Shown in pieces: positions 1 to 9,000 of a DNA stretch of 41,342 nucleotides. The translations under genes were made by a program, and so were the position numbers. Source of the DNA: a virus; the IMG/VR virus record IMGVR_UViG_3300025000_000210, positions 1 to 41,342 of that record. One strand, given 5' to 3'. The notes beneath the pieces are model-generated. The model had not been told where the DNA came from. It saw nothing but the letters and a program-made list of their open reading frames with translations, and did no database searches. The number at the start of each line of letters is the position of its first letter. The stretch's first letter is position 1.

Positions 1-3000
1 ATTGATTTCTAATGCTAAATTAATTAATGATTCAGCTAAACCTACTGTTGCATCTCCAATATAATCCATAGCAACTTTCTTTATAGCTTTAAGCAAATTA
101 ATTTTTGCATCATAATAAGATGTAAAATTACCAATAAAATTACTAGTATTGATTATATAAGAATCATTCATATACGTTAATATAGGTGAAACATATGAAA
201 TGAAATTATTATAAGCAATTTCATAACTTGCCAATGTATCAATTACTTCTTGATAAACAGGATCATGATTAGGATTTGTGTAATAATTTGCTTGTGTTTC
301 AATTGACAATTTTTCATTCACAATTGCATCATAATATTTTTTAACTGTCTTTTTTTCATCTTTTGTAACCGTATCATTTTCAGCAATCTTATTAATATCA
401 ACCATTGCTGTAATTTTACCTGATTCTGCTGTTTTAACTGCTAATGTTGCTTGTGCAGAAATTACAGTAGTACCAACTGCTATTCCTTGTGGAATTCCAT
501 CTGTTATTTTTGTAGATATTTCTGCAAAAGGAGATTTAGTTCCAGCATCTGAAAATACCTCTAATCCAGATCCTTTAAATAATCCAGGAATGCCAATAAA
601 TGCAAATGGAAATTTACCATTTCCTGTATCTGTACCTGTTCCTCCACATCTAATCATTGCGTCTAATAATGTTTGATTCCATCCAATTGAAGTATGAGAA
701 GATAGCGCAACAATTACCTTATCTCCAAATAAACCAGTAACATTGTCACATAATTCATTTAATTTTGTGGCTAATGCATTTCTATTATCGTCAGAACTGT
801 ATGTTTCATATATTTGTGTGAAAATGACTGATAAATTTTCTCTGCTAATTACAGTTAACATTAAACCTGGTTCCTGTGTACTACTATCACTAATAATTTT
901 CTTATTAATTTTTAACACTCTATCACTATTAGAAGTTCTATTCGCACCAGTACCTTTAATATACATTTCTCCATCAACTGAATATTCAGGTGTTGCTAAT
1001 ACAATTGCGTTATTCAATGCAATTTTTGTACTTGTAACTAATTTAAATTTATTAAGGAAAACTTTTCTCTGTGAAGATGTAATTTTAAAACCTTTATCCG
1101 CATAATTTGCTAATGGTAAATCTACCCATTTTACCAATTCTACACGTAAACTATTTAAATCGTAAGGTTCATTAATACCTATTGCATTTTGATAAGCATT
1201 AATCAATGTAGGCGAAACTGACATACTATTTGCAATATCAATTACATTTGCACTTTCTGCTACAACATTATCGAACGATTCTTTTAATGATACAGATTCA
1301 TCATAAGTAATATAATTATCTAATGCAAATGATTTTATATTAGAATATAAAGAATCAATTGCAACATTTACTTCAAATAACTGTTGATCTACAAGAGTTA
1401 ATTCATTATCTATTTGTACCTGAGTGATTATAGAAGTTAAAGTTTCTTTTGTTGTTTCTACTTTACTTATTTTTTTGTTTACATTTATTCCTTTACTACG
1501 AGATATATCAATTGAATCGTCAGATTTATTAAACCAATCATCTATTTCAGTAAGAACATCGTGTATAGCACCTGAAGTTCTATCAACGCTATAATAAGCA
1601 TTTCTTGCAATACGCAAACTGTCGTAAAGAACATTATCATCCCCTATAATTACTAATAATTCATCAGCAATAGAGACAACATCGTTAGATTCAGTTTGAA
1701 CATCAGTAAACAAACCACTTAATGTTATAGATTCAGTTTGAGTAATTTCACCTGCTTCTATATATTCATTCACTTTAAGTTGAAATTCACTAAGAGCAGT
1801 ATTCAATTCCGTAACTTGATCCTCAACATATCTTTTACCGTCATCTTGACGAGTTTCTCCAATTGCATTTATTAATATAGATTTTTTATCTTCTACATCT
1901 TTAAATAAATTAGTAATTTTTATTCTTTCATCAAATGGACTAGAATCAGAAATAATAGCAATTGGATAAGTTAATGAAGGATCAGTTGGCCCTATCCATT
2001 CTGCTATTAAATATGTTTGTAATTCATTTAAAGCAACTTGATAATTAGTTTTTTCATTTACATCTGGCAAATCAAGAAATTCTAATTGAGTAGCAGTATT
2101 AATAATATCTGTAGATTCTGCAATTGCTTTATCTAATGTTAACTTTAGTGTCTTAGCTTCCATGGCAGTTATATAGCCATCTGCCCCAAATCTATTAATA
2201 TCAATGTTTAGATTTAATAATGTTCCAGTCATTTCTTGTATTTGTTGGTCTACATATTCTGTGGCGTTAACTAATGATTCGTTCCATCTTGTTTGATTAA
2301 TATCAATAACTTCAGCAAATGAATCAGTCCTATAAAGAAAATCTGCAATTTTATCTCTAGCTGTTTTACTTTTTTTTACATCGGAAATAGTTAGTTTCAT
2401 TTCTGCATTTTCGAAATCAAAACTTGCTTTAGTTATAGTAGTTATCACATTAATGCCTAGTTGCTCTTGTACTATTGCAACTTTATTTCCTACTACTATT
2501 TTTTTATGATTGCGTTGTTCAGAAATAACCTCAAGAAAATTAACAATACTAATTTCTATTAATGTTTGTGGTATTTTTCTGTCAATTATTTCATCGAGCG
2601 CAGCAAAATAAAGATCAGTGTCTAATGTATAAGTTTCATCAGTCCACTCTTTTTCAATTTCAAAATTAATTTTCTCAATTAATAATTCTGGAGAAAAATG
2701 ATTAGTTTCAGAAAGTTCTGTTTGCATGGTAGTTATTTGTTCGTTTATACCTGTAATTTCTAATTGTTTAGCATCTATTTCAGATTGTAATCCATTAGGC
2801 CCATCAATTGATGCTTGTAATATTTCTTTTTCAGCAACTAAGGTTGTTGTGCTTTGTCCATTATTTTGAGCATCTTCAATTAAATCATCAATTTCCTTCA
2901 TTGCATCTGTTAATAATGTCATTTCATTTTCCAAATTTGTTAACTCTATTTGTAATACAGATAATTGTTCTAATAATTGAGTATGACCTATTGCATTTTG

Positions 3001-3924
3001 AGATAAAGCTTCTTTATAATCTAAAATAGCATGACATAATTCGTCAGACATCCAATTAGAAGAAACTATAACATTTCTTTCATCATCTCTAATAAAAGGA
3101 TAAAGGAAATAACTATAATCTTCAATGAAGGGTTTGTTTATCGGATTAATTTTTTGAATGGATAATGAATCTTTTCCATAAACATTTAATCTTGTGCAAA
3201 AATCTTCATCATCTTCAGTTTGTGTGATTGTGCGCAGATAATTTTTATCTGTTATTTTTAATCCATCATTTTCTCCAAATGCTTCAGTTTCATAAAAATT
3301 AATCACCCTATTTGCAGTATCGAATTTAGAAATTAATTTATATTTATCACATATATTTTTTCTTATAAAATCTAATTTTGTACTAGTAATCCCTTCGAAA
3401 GACCTATATATAGTTTCAATAGAAGTAGGTACATTACCCAGAGTCCACAAAGTTCCTTTAAGTAATCCATCTACAGTATTTGTAGTAGTTATATTATTAA
3501 TAGTTGTATCTCTTGAATAACCATTCATTAATTCTGATAATTTAACAGCATTCCAAGTAAAGTTACGAACTCGTTTATTATTCAATTCATTTTCTAAGGA
3601 AACACAATTTACTTCAAGAAAATCAGAATCATCATCTGAAGTGGGAATTGGACTAGTAATTATAAACCATTGAATATAATCACCTAGAATTAATTTAATT
3701 AAATAGCGATTATGCAGTTGTGATATATGAGGATTACGTTGAAGTTGATGATTTTTAGTGATATGATAAGGTAAAGAGAATGAGAGTGTATCTAAATCTG
3801 ATATATTTATTTCAAGATTAGGATAATATGCCTCTGGAAGATTACATATTTTTGTTTTATTTGGTTTACAAAGAGATAATTTAGGTTTTTGTGTAGCAAG
3901 AGACAGGTCAATATCTAAAAACAT
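1..3924 (-). CDS. Tail-tip / tail endopeptidase-like protein (Tal), partial, with ILEI/PANDER-like domain
   Basis: A single open frame of 1308 codons that runs off the left edge, so the C-terminus is missing. ATG at 3924 follows GGAAGGTGAAAATAAAAT. It comes directly after the distal tail gene, the usual place of the tail-associated lysin/tail endopeptidase (Tal) that forms the siphophage tail tip. The first ~290 residues look like a Tal N-terminal platform domain; ~291-405 is a strong coiled coil rich in L, E and Q heptads. The middle is made of helical stretches with recurring patterns. Around residues 1000-1125 I read GLMLTVISRENL, a YETYSS helix start, VIVALSS, a RCGGTGTD segment and FAFIGIPGLFKGSG, which is the pattern of the interleukin-like EMT inducer (ILEI/PANDER) fold known from secreted animal proteins and some phage tail proteins, where it may bind carbohydrate. 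Receptor contact is an inference. No catalytic residues were identified. Confidence 0.8.
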   Translation of the reverse strand, partial: MFLDIDLSLATQKPKLSLCKPNKTKICNLPEAYYPNLEINISDLDTLSFSLPYHITKNHQLQRNPHISQLHNRYLIKLILGDYIQWFIITSPIPTSDDDSDFLEVNCVSLENELNNKRVRNFTWNAVKLSELMNGYSRDTTINNITTTNTVDGLLKGTLWTLGNVPTSIETIYRSFEGITSTKLDFIRKNICDKYKLISKFDTANRVINFYETEAFGENDGLKITDKNYLRTITQTEDDEDFCTRLNVYGKDSLSIQKINPINKPFIEDYSYFLYPFIRDDERNVIVSSNWMSDELCHAILDYKEALSQNAIGHTQLLEQLSVLQIELTNLENEMTLLTDAMKEIDDLIEDAQNNGQSTTTLVAEKEILQASIDGPNGLQSEIDAKQLEITGINEQITTMQTELSETNHFSPELLIEKINFEIEKEWTDETYTLDTDLYFAALDEIIDRKIPQTLIEISIVNFLEVISEQRNHKKIVVGNKVAIVQEQLGINVITTITKASFDFENAEMKLTISDVKKSKTARDKIADFLYRTDSFAEVIDINQTRWNESLVNATEYVDQQIQEMTGTLLNLNIDINRFGADGYITAMEAKTLKLTLDKAIAESTDIINTATQLEFLDLPDVNEKTNYQVALNELQTYLIAEWIGPTDPSLTYPIAIISDSSPFDERIKITNLFKDVEDKKSILINAIGETRQDDGKRYVEDQVTELNTALSEFQLKVNEYIEAGEITQTESITLSGLFTDVQTESNDVVSIADELLVIIGDDNVLYDSLRIARNAYYSVDRTSGAIHDVLTEIDDWFNKSDDSIDISRSKGINVNKKISKVETTKETLTSIITQVQIDNELTLVDQQLFEVNVAIDSLYSNIKSFALDNYITYDESVSLKESFDNVVAESANVIDIANSMSVSPTLINAYQNAIGINEPYDLNSLRVELVKWVDLPLANYADKGFKITSSQRKVFLNKFKLVTSTKIALNNAIVLATPEYSVDGEMYIKGTGANRTSNSDRVLKINKKIISDSSTQEPGLMLTVISRENLSVIFTQIYETYSSDDNRNALATKLNELCDNVTGLFGDKVIVALSSHTSIGWNQTLLDAMIRCGGTGTDTGNGKFPFAFIGIPGLFKGSGLEVFSDAGTKSPFAEISTKITDGIPQGIAVGTTVISAQATLAVKTAESGKITAMVDINKIAENDTVTKDEKKTVKKYYDAIVNEKLSIETQANYYTNPNHDPVYQEVIDTLASYEIAYNNFISYVSPILTYMNDSYIINTSNFIGNFTSYYDAKINLLKAIKKVAMDYIGDATVGLAESLINLALEIN

Positions 3925-3962
3925 ATTTTATTTTCACCTTCCTATATGGTATTTTAATTTAT

Positions 3963-4733
3963 TTATAGATTCTTAAATTGATATCGAAATTGTAATTTAC
4001 AATCCCCAAAAATTTGAAGATTATTAATTCCTCTTTTCATATTAAGAAACTCACCTATTTGATTATCATAACGATATGTATTTGGAATTGATGTAACAAT
4101 TTCTTCATTTTCATTATCAATATATAAATCTTCATTATTTAAAAGATTTCTTAAACCAAATTCTTTTCCCCCATCAGATAAGTTAATTATTGCTATATTA
4201 CCATCATTTACCTTTTGCAAAGACAACATTGGTTTACAATCAACATCTCCATTATTTATAAATTGAATTACAGGCGATAAATTGTTTATTGAGAAGTCGT
4301 ATAAAACTGAAGTATAAACTGGGGAGTATACAAAATTTGAATCACATTGAAATTCTACATTTATATATCCATTACCATTTCCAGTGTGTAATAAATCAGA
4401 TGTATTGGTACATAAAGAATAATAAATATAGTCTGGTGATTCAGAAAAAATCAATGGAGAATAATAGGAAGTTGTTAACCAACGTTTTACCGAACGTAAT
4501 TTATCTTCATCAAATCCTTCCTTAAAAGCTAAAGAGCAGTTTATCACTCTTGACGAGTCTTCAACCCCTTGAAAAAATGGAATTGGATTATTTCTTACTT
4601 TTGTTTCTTTAATTGTTCTGTCAGGAATGAAAGTTTCTTGATAAAGACCAGAGTCTATATGTATGTTAATTATATCAAAATCTTGTGAATTTATATTATT
4701 AAATAGTATGTAAAGTGATTCTGAAATTGGCAT
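3963..4733 (-). CDS. Distal tail protein (Dit-like)
   Basis: 256 aa, in the position between tape measure and Tal where the distal tail hub protein of siphophages is encoded. Its length and mainly beta composition, with segments such as NNPIPFFQGVED and SLAFKEGF near residues 48-72, fit the Sipho_tail/Dit N-terminal domain (belt), followed by a galectin-like C-terminal half. The role would be to form the hexameric hub joining the tail tube to the tip. The ATG overlaps the stop of the preceding endonuclease gene (TAATG), with GGAGG 13 nt upstream inside that gene, so translation is probably coupled. The endonuclease has therefore taken over the space that normally holds the tmp-dit junction. 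Confidence 0.75.
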   Translation of the reverse strand: MPISESLYILFNNINSQDFDIINIHIDSGLYQETFIPDRTIKETKVRNNPIPFFQGVEDSSRVINCSLAFKEGFDEDKLRSVKRWLTTSYYSPLIFSESPDYIYYSLCTNTSDLLHTGNGNGYINVEFQCDSNFVYSPVYTSVLYDFSINNLSPVIQFINNGDVDCKPMLSLQKVNDGNIAIINLSDGGKEFGLRNLLNNEDLYIDNENEEIVTSIPNTYRYDNQIGEFLNMKRGINNLQIFGDCKLQFRYQFKNL

Positions 4734-5881
4734 TAACTAATTTTCACCTCCAATTGATTAAGGTATTTATCTAAAATATTTTCAATATTATCAAAATCCT
4801 TATACCAAATTTCTAAAAAATTATATTTATTGTTTAAAGCATATTCTTTCTTACGTCTGTCATGCTCGACTTGTATTATAAATTCTTCTGGAGTTTGATT
4901 ACCTGCTGTTCCATCATGATATTGACCTTGGTATTCTATTAATAAATTATATTTAGGTAAATAAAAATCATATGATAATAAACCATTACCTAAACCTATT
5001 AATCCATCAAATGTTTTTTGTGGTATGTAGTAAATATTTGATAAATCAAAAACTTCCTTACATCTCTTTTCTCCTTTTGATTTTCTACATGATGGGCAAC
5101 ATCTATCGTTATTTCTATGAGCAATAGATGCTTCCCAACTGTTGCCACAATCTCTACATATCCAATAAACTTTTTCTCCACTGTGGGGAGTGTATTCTGT
5201 AGGAAATTTTTTATTGTTATCATAATCCCACTCTTCACAAAGTTTAGGATTATCTAATAGTAAATTATAATCCTCTGAAGGATATAATCCAGAACAATAT
5301 GGACACCCACAATTCATATTTGTTCGATTTGAAATTTCAGATTTCCACTCATGCTTAGAGTTATATCGACATTTCCACCATACTTTTTTATTAGAATATT
5401 CAGCAAAATCATAAGGGGTTAGATTTCCATTCTTTGTGGAGTGCCATTCGGGAATCAACTCTGGCCTTTTTGTTGCTAAACAATTAGATAAGACGACTTG
5501 TTTACCATCACAAACGCCACACCCTTTTCCTGCAAATATTTGATTCCAACTTGCAGAAAATATTTCACCACAACCTTCCTTTAAACATTGCCATTTTAAT
5601 TTTATAATTGCACTTATATATGTAATATCGACCAATTTATAACTTTTATTATTTAATTTAACCCACAATTTTATGTTGTATATAGTATAAGGGTTTGCTA
5701 TATTAAACCTACTTGGGATATGTTTTGATTTTAAACTATTTAAAGATACAAAATAATAATATCCCTCTTTGTCTTTAAATATTAATTTTTGGTTATTTCT
5801 AAAATATTCTCTACCAATTAATTTATAACCTAAATTTTTTAGAAACATTTCTGCTTCTTCGACTGTGAACTTTCTACTCAT
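4733..5881 (-). CDS. Free-standing homing-endonuclease-like protein: zinc-ribbon repeats plus PD-(D/E)XK nuclease
   Basis: 382 aa. Residues ~90-270 hold three or four zinc-ribbon/treble-clef units, each with a WxC...HEW/SW...CPxC layout (WKCRYNSKHEW...CPYC; WICRDCGNSWEA...CPSC), like the DUF4379 probable zinc-ribbon family. The last ~95 residues are a nuclease domain with YYIPQKTFDGLIGLG, then SYDFYLP, LIEYQGQYHD and VEHDRRKKEYA; the D, the E of IEYQG and the basic/HD cluster fit a PD-(D/E)XK (Vsr/EDxHD-like) active site. The same domain recurs nearly unchanged at the end of the gene at 30134..31450, so these are paralogous mobile genes with different DNA-binding arms. It lies between tape measure and dit, after a complete terminator. 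ATG 5881 is 13 nt from GGAGG, so the start is a little uncertain. Confidence 0.8.
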   Translation of the reverse strand: MSRKFTVEEAEMFLKNLGYKLIGREYFRNNQKLIFKDKEGYYYFVSLNSLKSKHIPSRFNIANPYTIYNIKLWVKLNNKSYKLVDITYISAIIKLKWQCLKEGCGEIFSASWNQIFAGKGCGVCDGKQVVLSNCLATKRPELIPEWHSTKNGNLTPYDFAEYSNKKVWWKCRYNSKHEWKSEISNRTNMNCGCPYCSGLYPSEDYNLLLDNPKLCEEWDYDNNKKFPTEYTPHSGEKVYWICRDCGNSWEASIAHRNNDRCCPSCRKSKGEKRCKEVFDLSNIYYIPQKTFDGLIGLGNGLLSYDFYLPKYNLLIEYQGQYHDGTAGNQTPEEFIIQVEHDRRKKEYALNNKYNFLEIWYKDFDNIENILDKYLNQLEVKIS

Positions 5882-5940
5882 ATTTTATTTTCAACCTCCT
5901 CAAATTAATTGGGTCATTACCTCAAAAATTGCATAGCAAA

Positions 5941-6002
5941 AAGAGCAGAAGTGCTTGAGGAACACTTTTCATCGGATCGCGACTTCCAATATATCTGCTC
6001 TT
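5941..6002 (-). promoter_or_regulatory. Three-way-junction RNA leader upstream of the 4733..5881 gene
   Basis: A 9-bp perfect outer stem (AAGAGCAGA / TCTGCTCTT) encloses two small hairpins on the minus strand: TTGGA/TCCGA and AAGTG/CACTT. A T-run follows, so it could terminate transcription, but TMP already has its own terminator at 6028..6059. It ends 59 nt before the endonuclease start codon. Elements of the same layout are found 58 and 60 nt before two other genes (15973..16038, 21691..21739). Function unknown; attenuator or terminator. Confidence 0.5.
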
Positions 6003-6027
6003 AAAATTTTCTTATTTGAATACATAA

Positions 6028-6059
6028 AAAGTGGAGAGAATTGAGTTACTCTCCACTTT
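6028..6059 (-). terminator. Rho-independent terminator after the tape measure gene
   Basis: Perfect 11-bp stem (AAAGTGGAGAG / CTCTCCACTTT) with a 10-nt loop and a T-run on the minus strand, starting 7 nt after the tape measure stop codon. Confidence 0.85.
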
Positions 6060-6066
6060 AATAAAT

Positions 6067-9000
6067 TTACTTCTTAATCATTTTTGAGAACTCTTTAAAA
6101 ACTCCATCTGCTATCTCTTTTACTTGTGATCTTGTTGTACCTTTTGGGACTGTTATATTGAATACCGGATTCAAATTATTAGTTGTTGATGTACTTATAT
6201 TATTCGCCAATTGCGGTGCTTGAAACTGTGGAACAGAAAATGATGGCAATGATACAGAATTAAGCAAATTAGATATATCTACTTTTGATAAAATATCTGA
6301 CAAAATACCATTAGAGCTTATATTTCCTATTCCAGTTGCATATGAAGGTATACTAGACTTATTAAGCATTTTTTTTGTTAAATCTGCAGGAAGAACTTCT
6401 GAATCTTTAGGTAAATTTACGATTTCTGGGCCATTATTCCCACTAAGGAATGAATGTCCATCTGGAGTTGTTACTAATTCTGGGCCTAATTCAGATATTT
6501 TTGCAAGGCCACCAGGATGGGATTTTGTTCCATTAGCATAACCATCTAATGATGGAATACTATCTGATGCAGATTTAATCTGATTAATTGTATCAATTAT
6601 ATTCTTAAAACTAGCATCAATTTGATTGGCTTTTGTTGTTAAGTCTTTTGTATAGTCATCAGAGAATTTTGTTAATGCAGTCTGAATATCAACTATATTT
6701 CCATCAATAATTGCTTTCCTAAGATCAGCAAATGTTTGTTCGCTTGCCATCATTGCAGTATAATTATCATCTGCTATTTTCTTCTCATCAGAATATTTTT
6801 GTTTCTTTAATTCATATGCATCATTTTCAGATTTTTTCTGAGCATCAAATACTTTTTTGATGCTGTCTAATTGATCTTGTAAATTCTGTTTGCGAAGGTC
6901 ATTAGTGTGATCAGATTGCATATCATCAATTGAACTATTCTTCTCATCTAATTGAGCTTGTAATTCTGCTGTACGAGCTTTACCTTCATTTGATGTATCT
7001 AAGGATAGATAATTAATCTGATTCTGAAGCCCTTGTGCTTCACCTTGAGATTTTTTAAGATTTTTATTATAATCTTCTGCGTCAGCAAGTTTATCTATTG
7101 CTTTAATTTGTGCATTAATTGAATCTTCTTGTGCTTTTAATTCTTCATCTAGATTATCTAAAACTTTTTGATGAGCAGTATCCATCTTTTTTATTTTAAT
7201 ATCATATGCTTCGTCTTCTAGTTTTTTCTGATTTTCTAGGGATTGTTTAAAAGCCGCTACTGCTTCATCTGCTTGGGTGGAAATTATGTCTTGGAGAGAT
7301 TGTTTGAGATTTTTCTGACTAATAATTAGATCATCTGCAGATTTTTTATTATCTTGCCAACCTTTTCGTAATTTTTGCATAGTTGTAAAGGTTGACTCCA
7401 TTTGCTTTTGAACTTCTGCTGTTTGAGCATTTAATTCTGAAACATATTGAGTGGATGCTTCATTTGCATCATTGTACCATCGAGAAGTATCGCCAAATGG
7501 AGATGTAGCAATAGATGTGTCTTTTAAGGCATTTATTTTGTCTCTTGCTGTGGAGAGTTGTTGGAGTTCAAGGGATTGATTTTTCATTAGTTCTGTTGAT
7601 TTAGAGAGGACTAATGAGTAATCTTTTGATGACTTTGCCTGATCTATTTCTGATTGGAGGGATTTGTTGCGCTCTGCTGTTAGGAGAGATTGTGCATTTG
7701 CTTCTGCTATTAGGGCATCAATTGGTGATGTGTAGGATGGGTCAGATATTTTCTTATCGCCTATCTCTGCAACCGCTGTTTCATTGCTTTTACGAGCATT
7801 ATAATCACCCAATACAGTTTTTACATAATTTTGCGTCTCGGCATATGGAGGGATTTTATTGCCATACTTAGTAACTGCTCCTGGCCCTGCATTATAAGCT
7901 GCTAAGGCAAGTGATATATCTCCCCCAAACTTATCTAATTGTTGTTTGAGATATTTTGCTCCCCCTTCTATATTTTGTGCAGGGTCATAGGAATTAGATA
8001 CTCCAAATGATTTAGCGGTCGAAGGCATTAATTGGGTTAATCCTACTGCACCTGATGGCGAAACAATCTTTGCTCTAAATCCAGATTCTTGTTTGATTAG
8101 AGCGTCTAGGAGTGTAGCAGAAATACCGTTTTGTTTTGCAGAAGCACGAATTAATTCTGCATAGGGGCCAGTAACATTTTCGAAGATTTCTTTAGATGTT
8201 TTATTTAAATCTGGATTAGCAGATGCTATAAGGTCTTTTGGAGTTATTTGTTTAGAAACATCAATACCTTTTAGAGCATCTTCTATTGATTGCATTTCAT
8301 CGAGAATAGAAGAATTTTTTTGACGTATAGCTCTTGTTTCTGGATCTGCTAAAGAGGAAGCACCATTAAATTGTTCTTCTGATTTTGCTCTCATCTCTGC
8401 AACAGATTTTAATCCACCAACTTCTTCTCCAAAAAAGTATAGTTTTTTCTTTAATAGATTTTCAGAATCTTCTAATTCTTTTTTGTTTTGTTCTATTTTT
8501 TTCTTAAATGCTTTATCATTAGCTTCCATTACTTTTTCTATGGCAGATTTTTGTATTGTATATAAACCGTTTTCTTTAACCATAGCAGATGCGAGTTCTG
8601 GATGTGCTTTTATGAGCTTGTATAATTCTTCGGTGGTCATTTTATGACCATCATTCATTTTTGCTACTGTTGATGCAAGGTCTTTTGAGTTGTCTAGATA
8701 TTTTTCTGTAGATTCGTTGACATCATCAAGAGTTTTGGAGATGTTTAAAATAGAATTATTAACTTTTGAAGTAGTGTTTCCCAACAAAATAAATGATTGT
8801 GCAATTGAATCAATAACTTCTGGTTTTAATTCAGGGTTAGATTTTTTAAGAGATTCAGTTAAATCATCAATCGCTTTTTTATGTAGTTTTTCAACTTCTG
8901 TGGCTTTAATTGTTCCTTCTTTGTATTTATTTTGAGCGTCTGTCCAATTTCTAAATACATTTTGAATATTTGTATCTTTTTTAATAGATTCAAATATTCC

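Noticed and set aside
743-1105. Plus-strand frame of 120 codons
   Set aside because: Lies entirely within the tail-tip gene on the other strand and has no ribosome binding site; same for other antisense frames in the tape measure, capsid and endonuclease genes.
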